A DNA stretch of 64,000 nucleotides, from NCBI RefSeq assembly GCF_947623445.1, contig NC_135245.1, positions 3,727,501 to 3,791,500 of the forward strand, written 5' to 3'. The position numbers and the translations under genes were made by a program. Below, piece by piece: positions 24,687 through 36,521 of the stretch; the stretch's first letter is position 1, and each line of letters begins with the position of its first letter. Below the pieces are notes generated by a model, which had not been told where the DNA came from, searched no databases, and saw only the letters and a list, made by a program, of their open reading frames with translations. The DNA is from Clavelina lepadiformis (lineage: Eukaryota > Chordata > Ascidiacea > Aplousobranchia > Clavelinidae).

Positions 24687-26218
24687 GCATACACCAAAGA
24701 TGAAGATTGGTGATGTAATGTTATCTGATTGGTTTCTTGGCTCTATTGCCAACATTATTTTACATATACACTTCAGGAAGTTTATTTTGAGATATCATAA
24801 AACTGTCAAAATGTTCGAATTTGTTAAATAATTTAAATTGTGGTTGCTGAAGTAAACGTTTCTGTTGTTTGCTTTTAGTAGACTACATGTCCAGTTAAAA
24901 ACTTCTTGTTAATCATTCGTGGTTGAGAATAAATCATATTTCAATTCTTATATGGTATATAAATATATTCAAGTTTATTTGCTGAGTACTACATTTAAAA
25001 AAATATTGTTGTGTTTTTTTTCATTTTTCTTGATTTTAGTTTTCATGTTTGAATTCTAATTTCAATATAGTGAAAAAAAGTTTTTTAGTTTTCATAGAAG
25101 CACAGTGTTGGGAGTTACAACTCGTATGTAGAAGTTTATAATCGACTAGTCGGTTAGGTTTATAAACCTTGTCGTGTGGTTGGTTTCCCATTATATTGAT
25201 CATGTAATTAACGTAATTCGCTTGCATGCTTACTCTTAACAAAGTATTGTATGGACTGATGTGTCGTATTTTTTTGCTGTGGTAGTTCTGTTTTTAGCTT
25301 TTTATTGCAAAATTGTATTAGTGTTTATTCGGCAAAAGATCACTTACAAATGCATCATGTATAAATCCCCAACAAAATTTTTCATTAGTAAGAGGAATAC
25401 ATCATTAAGGTTCTAACATTTCGTTAATCTCAAATTAATCAGTGGTAATTTGAAAAAAAATGAGATATTGATAAAGCTTACTTATAACAAACACTTTGCC
25501 AGAACAGTTCCAAAAGTTTACAACTGCAGCTTTGCAAGCAAAGAAGTCAACTTACTTTAAACATAGCACATCATAAAAAGTTTAACTGCGTACCATTGCC
25601 AAAGCTCAAATACACACTAGTTACTACTTTGGAAAAGATGTTACAAGTATTGTGCATTCGTTGGTTTCTATTGGTTTAGTTTTAAAGAAACATCAATGCA
25701 ATTATATACCTTAATAGGTTTTTTGTTAACTTTTATTTTAGTTTATATACCAACCTAACATCAACACCAGCAATGTCAACACCCTAAAAGGATTTTTTAA
25801 ACCATTATGTTCAAATCCAACGTTTTCATAAAAGTCGTAATTTTTAAGGAATGACTGGTCTTGAACGAAGAAGGACAAAGATCAATCATTTATAATTCAG
25901 TTGACCATTCTATTAATTAGAATTACATAATTTTTATTGTGCAAAATATATACAATCAAAATGTCTTTAGTAAGAGCATTAGTGCATTAAGATATATATG
26001 CGAAATGTTAAAATTGCATAGCCTATATTCAACAACGGGCTACGGCTGGCCTGTAGCAATACCGGTATAAAAGAAACGGGAGTAATTACTGGTAGGCCTA
26101 CAATGAGCTAAATTACAGATGAAACAGTGCAAACTGGAACTAAAAGATTAAAAATAGGAAGGTAATGCTGATATAACATTAACGGCAGTAAAGCTAAAGA
26201 TAACAGTTTTGAGGGTAG
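24687..26218. other. 3' flank between KLHL copy A and hexokinase pseudogene
   Basis: This 1.5-kb AT-rich region includes the KLHL 3' UTR and a possible AATAAA signal near 24930. It then runs to the 3' end of the converging hexokinase remnant. No further gene is supported. It is collinear with 34970-36521 in unit B. Confidence 0.55.
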
Positions 26219-29200
26219 TTATTCCACAGGGGATTTTGTTTGTAAATGCTGCAGACGACTTTCAACGGCTGCCACCAAAGCGGCTCCGCGTCCACTGCCA
26301 TCAGTGGAAAGTTTAAAGGAAATGTCAAGATCCGGTGCAAGTTGCTTCGTTTTTGACAACAAGATCTTCTTGAATCTGTACATCATAACCATGATTTGAC
26401 GTCATTCTTACTTTCAAGTAGTAATAAGTTAATATTTATGCATATGCGACCGAACTAATATTTGAAAAAGACGTTTACGAATAATATTTGGGTCCCCTCT
26501 GTTGGAAATGATTAAAGTTATACAAAAGTAACAAAATTTAGCGTATTGCGTAAAAAACGGTATTCTTGTATTATTAATTGAAAATTTTGAGATTTCTTTT
26601 GAAAATAATTAATTTTATAATTGTATTGGAATGATGTATCTACCGCAATATGCACGCTGGCACAGACTTGTTATATGGTGCTCATAACCTATGTTACTCC
26701 ATAGCTGTAAGGACTAGTCCACCAAAAAAATACCGTAGTAAACATATAGTGATATAGACAGCAACTTACGTTGGATGACGACGATAAACTGACCCATCAA
26801 CACCGACCGTCGGCGCTTTCGTGCCGCGATTCTGCGCTATTCTTTTCGCCACAGCGACTACGCCGACCGCACACAAATGAGCGGCTCGGGAAGAAACTAC
26901 TTCACATATCTACATAATACGAAAAAACTTAGTTGTTTGTACTTTTGCTTTATGGAAGTTATGAATTTCGCGAATGATAATGCAAAGTACAAACCCTTTT
27001 TAACAAGTTGCAGTCGTTTTCGTTTGCTTTTACGCCGAAGCCAGTGAGATATTGTTGAATCTGTGTTGTGCCAAAACCAGGACTGCAAATCATCAAAATA
27101 CTTCGTTCATTTCACATAACATTTATCCCCAGTGAAAATACTTGCAAAACACGTAGAATGATTGACAATGACAGACATATTTTACACTTACATATCGTAA
27201 TATGGCGCGTAAAACAAGAACTGACACATGCACTTACTGCAAAACTTGAGATACGAAGGCGGTAGAAAGACCGCAACTCAACAAAACGCTGTTTGGATCT
27301 ATCGATTCAAAGAGTTCCTTGTCTTTATGGAGGTCGACGATGATTCGTCTCACAATCTCGCCCATGTACATTCCACTGATCATTTTCTCGTACCTGCGAA
27401 AACAGTGTTTGGTAAGATGGTTACTGATTAAGAAACGTTCTGATAGTAAATATACGCCACCGCGAAGTTTATGGCATGATGCTACGGCAAGAAAAATTAC
27501 GCAGGCGAATGCTTATATAAGCATTTCACAATATCAAAAAAATGGTGTGAAATAACGTTAGTTCGAAAAGAATAAGACTAAATAGCTAGTATCTTCACAT
27601 GGCTAAACATCTAGTTAATCATCAAGGGAACCAATACAAAACACATGCGGACCTTCAAGTCTATAATAAAGCTCCCAAGTTATTAACGAGCTAATTGACG
27701 CGTAAGTTATACTGCACACGATTGCGGAGCGTCGTACACTTTTGTGACACAAGTTTGTGTCCAAATTACTCAATATTAAGGCGGCATTATACGCATGTGC
27801 CAAATACATTTTTCACATGCTAGCTATAGAATGCCAACCGAAAACAAGATAAACTCTGTGTGTCAAATGGGATTAACTCAAACGAAAAAAACGGTTCCTA
27901 GGTTTCAGAAAAATGGGTAAATTGGGTTCGAATATTTTATAATAAATCTTCAAGGATTTCTTATTTATTCTATAATATGCATCCCTACTCACTACATACA
28001 CATGCTGTCCTTTGTTGGGAGATTCAGAGTCCACGATTTCATCGTAAAAAGTTTTCACCGATTCCAAGGCACCGCTGTTGTCTCCAAACGCTCCCCACTC
28101 GGTGTTGATGCACATTTCGCTTCCGTCGTTGGGGTCGCCGTCATCAATCGTGCCAATGTTCTTTTGAAGCTCCATATAACACATGTTCGTGCCCGTTCCT
28201 GCGCAGCAGTGTTCATAACTTACATATTGTTGTGTGGTGCGACCGTTTCTATTTGGCGTTTTGTTATTTTAAGTTTTCGTGCAGTGTGAAAGGTTCGTTC
28301 AGGTAGCTGGCAGTTTCAAAGTTACTTTCGCGTTATTTGTTCGGTAAATTAAAGTTTAATTTAGTACCTAAACGTTTTTCAAAGTCAAGGTGGCAGATTA
28401 AACACCAAAATTGCTTACCACAACAACATACAAATTGTAAAACCAATTATTTGTTAACCACCACACATTTTGTTGTCATCATAAGTTGTTATGTATGCTA
28501 AGTCAGAACTGGAACAATTTACAATGATTAAGGCGCTCACCCGCGACAATAAGAACAAAAAAACGCGTTAACTCACCCACGATGAGTCCCATGCAGGTGT
28601 CGTGATGATCGTAAGCGCACGACACCATTGTACCGACTGTATCATTGACAACAGTCACATGATCTTTAAGTCGAAGTTCTGCGAATGTACAGACTTTAAG
28701 ATGTGAACTACCACGACAGAAATTACAAGTTAAACTGCGTCAAATTCATTCAACCGTCTCACCAGGCAACGAATTTTAAACCTTCTGTTGATGGCATCGT
28801 TCAACAAGGCACCGATGTCCTCTCCCACCACACCAGACGCGGTATAACCCTTGGTCCAGCTCACAAGAATTGTCTGAAATGGAGAAGTTGATTGTCGGTG
28901 TGGTTGACATACGACGTAAGACGTTCAAGTTCTGTATTTACGTCTAGCAGTAAAGTCAATAAATTGCTTAAGAAATTTCACTACGGGCGTTTCCGTCAAT
29001 ACTACAATTAACTACAACTCATGCGAGCAACTTTTGGTTTGAGAACTTTCGTGGGTGATAACTGATAACCTTTCGAGCAATAAATATAAAAGAAAAATGA
29101 ATTGAAAAATTAACATAAAACCAAATATAGTGAGCAAAATTTTGTGTGTTACAACCCATGCACTGTACGAATAAAAAGGCCTATACAATAGAAAACGTTT

Positions 29201-30445
29201 ATTTGCAGACATTACATGATACAATGATTTTATTATCGACTAAAATCATCTGCAAATAAATACGTTTAGGCGGACTATGAACATTTTCTTTTGCAACAAC
29301 TTCTGAACGAAGTCTATATAATTCTCAGTATGTTTTGTCGTATCTATTTAAAAATGATAGAGGTCAAAAGTACGTACGAAATTATTCAACTTATATAAAA
29401 TCACGTCTCTGCCTGCACTTGTACTACTTTAGCAACTCTTTGTTTGTGAAAACACAACTTTACGTTTTGAAAATGTTGTGAACAGGGGTAAGGTGAGATG
29501 ACAAACCGTAGCTGACGTTATTAAAATGTGCATCAGGAAACGAGAGATAATAAAAAAACAAACGGAAAACAAACGTGAGAACTTTCCCAGCTACGCGTTT
29601 CCTCTCCCCAGTGAAATCATGTTGCGAATAGAAACAACAGATTAGCACGTCTATACGTCACACTTTGCTTATGATGCGGTCACCAACTGCGCCAGTTTTA
29701 GTTGGTAAAAACTAAACACTTATCGTATGTACACGCAAAACGCGCGTTATGCTATTTATTGTCTACGTTTCTTATTATGCCATGTGTTTTATGTCATTCA
29801 TGGTTTCAACACAACGTATCGCGTTGTACTTACATGATAAGGCGTGGCAAGATATTTCAGTTGTGTAAACTGTTTGCTTACAAAACAGAGCAGAGTAATG
29901 ATGACGATGTACTTTAATATCAGACAGTCTTTTAGCAAATTTCTGATTGTGATTAACTTATAATTTTTTAAACTTGTTTTTGTAAAAATAAAATTATCAA
30001 GAAATTTAGCAACATACGTGCAAGAATACATGGTCCTGCTACTAGAAACAAAATTGAGTGCGACAAATCAATTCAATAAAATTCCTTTTTCAAATCCTTA
30101 TAATCTTCAAAATATGCTTAAAGGTTATCGTTATATACGTGCAAATAAAATTTGGAACACTTTAGCAAAATGAAACGGATTAAAATAAATTTTTCAAAGT
30201 TATTTTCATACTTACAACAAATCTTACATCAATTTGTTGTTAAGACTGGCTAACGCCTGTTTCAGTGCTTTATTCCTTATTAAGCTAATGACAATGCAAA
30301 GGGCATTGAAATTGCACTGATGTGTGACAACTCAATAAAAAAATAAGTCTAAATGTCTTTATGGATGAATTGTTTTCACCAACACTACATTTTCCAGTTT
30401 TGCTACCATTGAGAATTTCATGCACCGCTAACCTTCTTAATGCCT
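26219..30445 (-). pseudogene. Truncated hexokinase copy A (exons 4-partial to 10)
   Basis: Exons matching the intact gene at 36522-42519 are 30433-30445 (last 13 nt of exon 4), 28763-28873, 28577-28678, 28000-28198, 27238-27393, 26995-27082, 26770-26909 and 26219-26375. Exons 1-3 and most of exon 4 are absent, because the duplication ended inside exon 4. Exon 6 is 102 nt instead of 103: one G is missing at about 28657 (CAGTCACATG versus CAGTCGACATG in unit B). This shifts the frame and puts a TGA directly after ATCATG. The remaining exons and splice sites are still open. The copy therefore lacks the glucose- and ATP-binding N-terminal part and is not expected to be functional. Its intact exons argue that decay is recent. 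Confidence 0.92.
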
Positions 30446-31608
30446 GTCTGTCATCTGTCATAATGACCGCGTATGCTGGCGACTATTGTTGGAATATGAG
30501 CGAGGACGATTGATGGTTGATAAGGTTCCACGACATATGACCGCGGGAAAATGACCGCGAACAAACTCACCGGGGACAACTGAACGTGACGTAAATTGAC
30601 CGCGAACAAACTGACTGTGATGTAAATTGACCGCGAACAAACTAACCGGGAACAGACTTACCGGAATGAAAATTGACCGGGAGGTAAATTGACCGTGCAA
30701 GTGCTGAATTATTGTGTTTAAGTTGATGGTAATATATGATATGTAAAGTAAATATTTGTTTGTAACTATTTCCTTTGTTTTTAACAAATTTTTTTTTTTA
30801 TTTCAATACACATTGAAACATTTATTGAAATAAACAGAAATATTTCCGGAAATACGAGTAACAACATTAAAAGACGTTCACTGCAAAACACATATGACAC
30901 TACATAATAAGGGCACTAAAATTTACACAAACTGTTATTTGACGGGAATAGTGTGGGAATAGTGACGGGAATAGTGACGGGAATACGGGAAATAGTGACT
31001 AGATAGCGACTAGATAGTGAATTAGAATTTTGACCTTTTGACGGCCAATTTGTCGCCGGTTAATTTGATCGCCGGCCAATTTATCGACGGTTAATTTCAT
31101 CGCCGGCCAATTTACGTCACGGTTAATTTGATCGCCGGCCAATTTGTTGCCGGTCAGTTGTCCACTACCAGTTGTCGCCGGTGAGTTTGTTCACGGTCAC
31201 TTCTCGTGATCCCGGTTGATAACTTGTTTTACTTCTGCTTCGATGATTTGAGTTCTCATTACTCAAACGGCGTGATTATGCTGTTAGTTGCTTAAATTCT
31301 GTTTATGCATATTACTAAATAATAATTTTCCATTTTATTTATTATGAGACACGAAGGCTTTCACCTTCGGGCAAAGCTTACTGAATGTTACATAGCGCTG
31401 TAGTAACCAGTGAATTCAATCACTTAAAAAGGAAAGATTGTAAACATTACATCGGTATACATATGTGACACAACAGTTCAATTGAAGAAATTATCTGACG
31501 TCATTAAGGAGAATTCAAGTCCGGTCAACAACTGCATTGCAAGATCTCAAAAATAAAATTCAAGCATTTCGAAAAACAACTCGTGACTCGTGACGTAACC
31601 GTCACAGT
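30446..31608. other. Spacer between duplication units
   Basis: About 1.16 kb has no counterpart at the outer ends of the two units. It consists of 78 bp of unknown sequence with some CCGCG-type similarity to the foldback arms, the foldback element (30524-31213) and about 390 bp of unique AT-rich sequence. No gene is seen. Confidence 0.6.
30524..31213. mobile_element. Foldback / MULE-like element with 9-bp target duplication
   Basis: The 690-bp element is flanked by a perfect 9-bp direct repeat GGTTGATAA (30515-30523 and 31214-31222). Its ends are imperfect inverted repeats (GGTTCCACGACATATGACCG; the right end in reverse complement is GGGATCACGAGAAGTGACCG). Both arms, roughly 30524-30705 and 31025-31213, are built from many degenerate copies of a short unit of the type AAATTGACCGCGAACA or its complement (GCCGGCCAATTT). 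The centre contains GGGAATAGTGAC repeats near 30945-31020. No ORF is convincing. A 9-bp duplication and long, internally repetitive arms suggest a Mutator-like or Foldback-type non-autonomous element. Confidence 0.8.
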
Positions 31609-32121
31609 GTTAAAAAAACAATCCCTGGTAAGGTTATCCCCCGACATGGAGATTAAGGTTTCATCCCATCTGCAAGCGATGCCAATTGCCAAGACTAAGG
31701 TATAATTAAAACCTTAAAGAAAGTAGACTGCCACTAACCTATAGTTAATAAAATCCGGAGGCCTGGATTTTTACGGAAGTAAGTCTAGATATGCCGGTAC
31801 ACGCGTACGCGCTTTTATTGTCAACCAGCAAAGAAATTCACAGAACGCGCTGCACCCCCAAAAGGACCAAGTCTTGCGGCATTGACAATTGAAGGATCAA
31901 TCAACAAGGCAGCAAGGGTGCATTGAAATGCGCTTTTCACGACGTTCATCAGCGAACTTTAAGGGAAAATACTAATCTACAGAAGTAACAAAACTAATCG
32001 GCCATTATGCTAGGCTGTGAATTGATATATATTTATGCCATTTTTCAACATAAGATGTCATAGGCTAAAAGTTTTCCCAACCTTAAATCAGTCTAAAACT
32101 GATCCCCACAGACCCAAAGTT

Positions 32122-32275
32122 TCTTCCTTGTAACTTTATTTTTTACTTTTTTTACAAAATTGCTTTTGACAATAACATTTTGCAATAGTCCATGGCAATG
32201 TTTATGTTTATTTTTTTGATAAATTTCCATTCGCCATTTTCCATTACTTTGACACTGCGTTGGCATGGCTCATTG
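32122..32275. repeat. Dispersed T-rich repeat, copy 3
   Basis: Counterpart of the repeat at 21830-21978 in unit B. It is also related to the unlinked copy at 10362-10470, so the sequence is a dispersed family and not just part of the duplication. Confidence 0.55.
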
Positions 32276-32694
32276 TCATTGAGTATGTAATGTTGTGCAG
32301 CACGGTCGTTTAAAAATTAAAGCAAGCACACTGTAGTTTACTTTATTTGCTAAAAGTAATTGTTCAAAATGTGATCTGACACATGTGGTAAGCTGAATAG
32401 TCTTGGTATGTTGGTTAGTTAACGCATAGATTTTAAGTTGCATTTTGAAATGTTGACTAGTATTGGCATCCAGGTTGAATTCTTGTTGTGTTGTTTAACA
32501 TGAAACAGATGAGAAACATGCAGAATTTTTGAGATCCAAGTTTTTCACTAATGCCACAACTATAGCGAAACAGAAAATCAGCCGTGTTTTACTTGGACAA
32601 CGTCTCAGAGCTAGTAGTAAAATAATCCAAAAATTGCATTTGATATATGGCATGTTTAGGGATTTAAAATAATAGTATATGTTGTTTTCCTTTT

Positions 32695-32865
32695 AAAGAT
32701 AACATGGCACCAACTAACCCAAATTCATTTACTAAAAATTCTCTCTGATTTTATGGGCCCTGCAAGATGATCGAATCCACCAACAGATGTTCACTAATTC
32801 TGTCATCAAAGTAAATGAAAAAAAATTGAAGTACATAAAAATCTGCTTGGAATCTATATTCCATT
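32695..32865 (+). pseudogene. Decayed BTB-exon relic upstream of KLHL copy B
   Basis: Unit B counterpart of the relic at 22405-22575. It begins at AACATGGCACC and includes the TTCACTAATTCTGTCATCAA and GAAGTACATAAAAATCTGC blocks of the BTB exon, with disruptive indels. It lies about 370 bp upstream of the intact gene. Confidence 0.8.
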
Positions 32866-33229
32866 GTTGATATTATTACAGTAACTAGTGCTTGTTACAC
32901 TGATTAATTAATTATTAACAATCAGTTTTATGATTGAAGACATTTATATACACTGGCTGTTCAACTAAGAGAAAATTTTATGTGTGACATCACTCCACTC
33001 GATGTTAGAACATGACTTTTCATCACGACTTAACACGTTTTCAATCAGGAAGTGGTTAATGATGAATAAAATCTCATCTAATTTAATAATAAACCATAAT
33101 ATCTAAAATTTTAAAATATTAAAATATTTGCGTCTGACTGATAAATTCTAATTGTTGTCATAGCAGAATTAAAGAGAAGTGTTTTGTTGATTGACAGTGT
33201 CTACCGGTAATTATAAGGTTGAGCAGAAC

Positions 33230-34969
33230 ATGACTCTAGAGAATTCAATTTTGCTAAAAAAGAGTTCCCTCATTTTATCTGCACTTTATGATGATCAAGT
33301 TAACCAACACATATTCACTGATTTTGTTATCAAAGTGGAGGAGAAAGAATTTAAAGTACATAAAAATCTGCTTGGATGTCTGTCTAACTACTTCAAAACT
33401 ATGTTTTTGTCTGAAATGAAAGAAAAACAACAGAATGAAGCAACCATTGAAAGAGTCAGCGGAGGAATAATGGAAGTGATTATCAAATTTATTTACACTA
33501 ATGAAGATGTTATTAATATTGAAAATGTTTATGATCTGATGGATGCTGCTGATTATTTTCAAATCAAACTTCTGCAAGATTCTTGTAATAAATATTTGGC
33601 AGATAATCTTTCCCTCGACAATGTTGTATCTGCCTGGCAATATGCTGTTAAATATGGGACACCAACACTTCTGAATGAAACTGAAATCTACATTGCTGCA
33701 AATTTCAATGATCTTGTCAAGAATGATTTGTTGTTACTTGTTGGCATAAATGAAATTACACAAATAATTAAGCTCAGCAAAACTGACGTTGCACCTGAGT
33801 ACATTTGCCAATGTATTATTCGTTGGGTAAGCCATGCTAAACTGGAGCGAGAAAAATATGTTAGCCAGCTTATCAAGCATATTAACTTGAACTTGGCACC
33901 AGCAAAAGTCATGAACAAGATTGTGAAGAAGAATGATCTTCTACTTCAAGTACCCCATTTTATTAAAAGAGTTTTAAGTACTTCAAACATTCAACTTTGT
34001 TCCGCTTGCTCGCTTGATACATCACATCAGTGTGTGGTAATAGAAAACAAAGGCAATGAGACCCATATTAGAATATTCGATGCCATGAATAAGCTTTTCA
34101 CTGGCTTACCTGTGGTTTCTGTTCCCAAAATGCATTCAACGGTGTGTGACGAGGTAAAAGAAGCCACTAAGAAAAGTAGTTACAACACATATTCAAGAAA
34201 TGTTTGTGCACAGTTTTGCAAACCTCCCAAATTTGTTGGGGTTGTTTTTGGAGATGAAATAATTAATGCGCTGTATGATAAATCACAAAAACACAACAAG
34301 ATCCATTGGAAAAACCATAATTCATCTTGGAGTGAAACTGAGTGCTATTCGCATGAATGGAGATCTGATTTTGCTTGTGTTGCTATGAAGGGTTTTATGT
34401 ATGTAACTGGCGGATTGACAAATGAGAAAAATCCTGGAAGTACCCTGTTATGTGATTGCCAGAGAAAAGTATTATCTACAGCAAAACGATGTAAATTGAA
34501 TTATGGAAGTTGGAATGTGATAGAAAACATGACTTCATCTAGGTATCATCATGCCCTAGTAGTTTTGGGTGAAAAGCTGTACGCTATTGGTGGTATAACA
34601 TCTAGCTGCAATGCAACTGAATCAGTTGAGTGCTTTGACGACAAAATTTGGAAAAAAGTTACTCATATGAAAGAATGTCGATCTTGTTTTGCTGCTGTTG
34701 TATTGTATGGCCAGATTTATGCCATTGGTGGGGTCTCTAGCAACAGAAAGGCCACTGCATCTGTGGAACGCTTTGATCCATCAACAGACACTTGGTGTCG
34801 TGTTGCATCTATGACCAAGCCCAGAAGTGGTCATACTGCTTGTGTGTATGATGGGAAAATTTATGTGGTTGATGGTGATGAGGTGGAAGTCTATGATGCA
34901 TTTAACTGTGGATGGAAATGTATGGATGATGATGGCAGATCTTCTGATGCGTCATTAGAATCTGAATAA
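33230..34969 (+). CDS. KLHL: BTB-BACK-kelch protein, copy B (KLHL family)
   Basis: This 579-aa single-exon frame is collinear with copy A (22941-24686). A splice acceptor (GATTGACAG) again lies 32 nt before the ATG. BTB, BACK and the same four recognisable kelch repeats are kept. By eye there are roughly 45 amino-acid differences from copy A and one two-residue indel (SETECYSHEW here versus SETGDRWCSHEW). They are spread over residues 1-503, while the last 76 residues are identical. Both copies are fully open, so both may be functional. Many changes alter charge in the linker before the kelch repeats (for example D to G and K to E), which would be the place for substrate divergence. Confidence 0.92.
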   Translation: MTLENSILLKKSSLILSALYDDQVNQHIFTDFVIKVEEKEFKVHKNLLGCLSNYFKTMFLSEMKEKQQNEATIERVSGGIMEVIIKFIYTNEDVINIENVYDLMDAADYFQIKLLQDSCNKYLADNLSLDNVVSAWQYAVKYGTPTLLNETEIYIAANFNDLVKNDLLLLVGINEITQIIKLSKTDVAPEYICQCIIRWVSHAKLEREKYVSQLIKHINLNLAPAKVMNKIVKKNDLLLQVPHFIKRVLSTSNIQLCSACSLDTSHQCVVIENKGNETHIRIFDAMNKLFTGLPVVSVPKMHSTVCDEVKEATKKSSYNTYSRNVCAQFCKPPKFVGVVFGDEIINALYDKSQKHNKIHWKNHNSSWSETECYSHEWRSDFACVAMKGFMYVTGGLTNEKNPGSTLLCDCQRKVLSTAKRCKLNYGSWNVIENMTSSRYHHALVVLGEKLYAIGGITSSCNATESVECFDDKIWKKVTHMKECRSCFAAVVLYGQIYAIGGVSSNRKATASVERFDPSTDTWCRVASMTKPRSGHTACVYDGKIYVVDGDEVEVYDAFNCGWKCMDDDGRSSDASLESE

Positions 34970-36521
34970 GCATACACCAAAGATGAAGATTGGTGATGTA
35001 ATGTTATCTGATTGGTTTCTTGGCTCTATTGCCAACATTATTTTACATATACACTTCAGGAAGTTTATTTTGAGATATCATAAAACTGTCAAAATGTTCG
35101 AATTTGTTAAATAATTTAAATTGTGGTTGCTGAAGTAAACGTTTCTGTTGTTTGCTATTAGTAGATTACATGTCCTGTTAAAAACTTCTTGTTAATCATT
35201 CGTGGTTGAGAATAAATCATATTTCAATTCTTATGTGATATATAAATATATTCAAGTTTATTTGCTGAGTACTACATTTTAAAAAATATTGTTGTTTTTT
35301 TTATTTTAGTTTTCATATTTGAATTCTAATTTCGATATAGTGAAAAAAAGTTTTACAGTTTTCATAGAAGCACAGTGTTGGGAGTTACAACTCATATGTA
35401 GAAGTTTATAATCGACTACTCGGTGAGGCTTATAAACCTTGTCGTGTGGTTGGTTTTCCATCATATTGATCATGTAATTAACGTAATTCGCTTGCATGCT
35501 TACTCTTAACAAAGTATTGTATGGACTGATGTGTCGTATTTTTTTTTCTGTGGTAGTTTTGTTTTTAGCTTTTATTGCAAAATTGTATTAGTGTTTATTC
35601 GGCAAAAGATCACTTACAAATATATCATGTATTATAAATCCCCAACAAAATTTTTCATTAGTAAAAGGAATACATCATTAAGGTTCCAACATTTTGTTAT
35701 TCTCCAATTAATCAATCAGTGGCGATTTGCAAGAAAAATGGGTTATTTATAAAGCTTACAGACAAAAAACACTTTGCCGGAACATTTCCGAAACTTTACG
35801 GCTGCAGCTTTGCAGTGATCAGCAAGCAAATAAGTCAATTTACTTTAAACATAGCACATCATAAAAACTTTAACTGCATACCATTGCTAAAGCTCAAATA
35901 CAAATACACACTAGTTACTACTTTGGAAAAAATGTTACAAGTATTGTGCATTCATTGGTTTCTATTGCTTTAGTTTTAAAGAAACATCAATGCAATTATA
36001 TCTCTTTATAGGTATTTTTGTTAACTTTTATTTTAGTTTTATATACCAACCTAAAATCAACACCAGCAATGTCAACCCCTGAAAAGGATTTTTTAAACCA
36101 TTATGTTCAAATCTAACGTTTTCATAAAAGTCGTAATTTTTAAGGAATGATTGGTCTTGAACGCATATTAAGGACAAAGATCAATCATTTATAATTCAGT
36201 TGACTATTTTATTAATTAGAATTACATAATTTTTATTGTGCAAAATATTTACAATCAAAATGTATTTAGTAAGAGCATTAGTGCATTAAGATATACATGC
36301 TAAATGTTAAAATTGCATAGCCTATATTCAACAACGAGCTACGGTTGGCCTGTAGCAATACCGGTATAAAAGAAACGGGAGTAATTACTCGTAGCGTAGG
36401 CCTACAATGTGCTAAATTACAGATGAAACTGTGCAAACTGGAACTAAAAGATTAAAATAGGAAGGTAATGCTGATATAACATTAACGGCAGTAAAGCTAA
36501 AGATATCAGTTTTGAGGGTAG
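34970..36521. other. 3' flank between KLHL copy B and hexokinase
   Basis: Counterpart of 24687-26218. It holds the KLHL 3' UTR and the 3' flank of the converging hexokinase gene. Short open frames here, such as one near 35531-35752, lack coding features. Confidence 0.55.

Larger units (their letters stand above)
21310..30445. repeat. Segmental duplication, unit A
   Basis: About 9.1 kb is collinear with 31609-40791 (unit B). It includes a 5' flank, a BTB relic, a BTB-kelch gene, and hexokinase exons 10 to 5 plus the last nucleotides of exon 4. Similarity becomes clear at TAAGGTTATCCCC (about 21328) and ends inside hexokinase exon 4 at 30445. The offset drifts from 10,289 bp at the kelch start codons to 10,346 bp at the exon 4 boundary, through small indels. 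Most of the late drift is a ~47-bp tandem duplication present only in unit B near 40070-40160. Confidence 0.93.

Noticed and set aside
27068..29224. Open frames around the hexokinase remnant and their unit-B equivalents
   Set aside because: They overlap true hexokinase exons in other frames or on the opposite strand, and recur only because the segment is duplicated.
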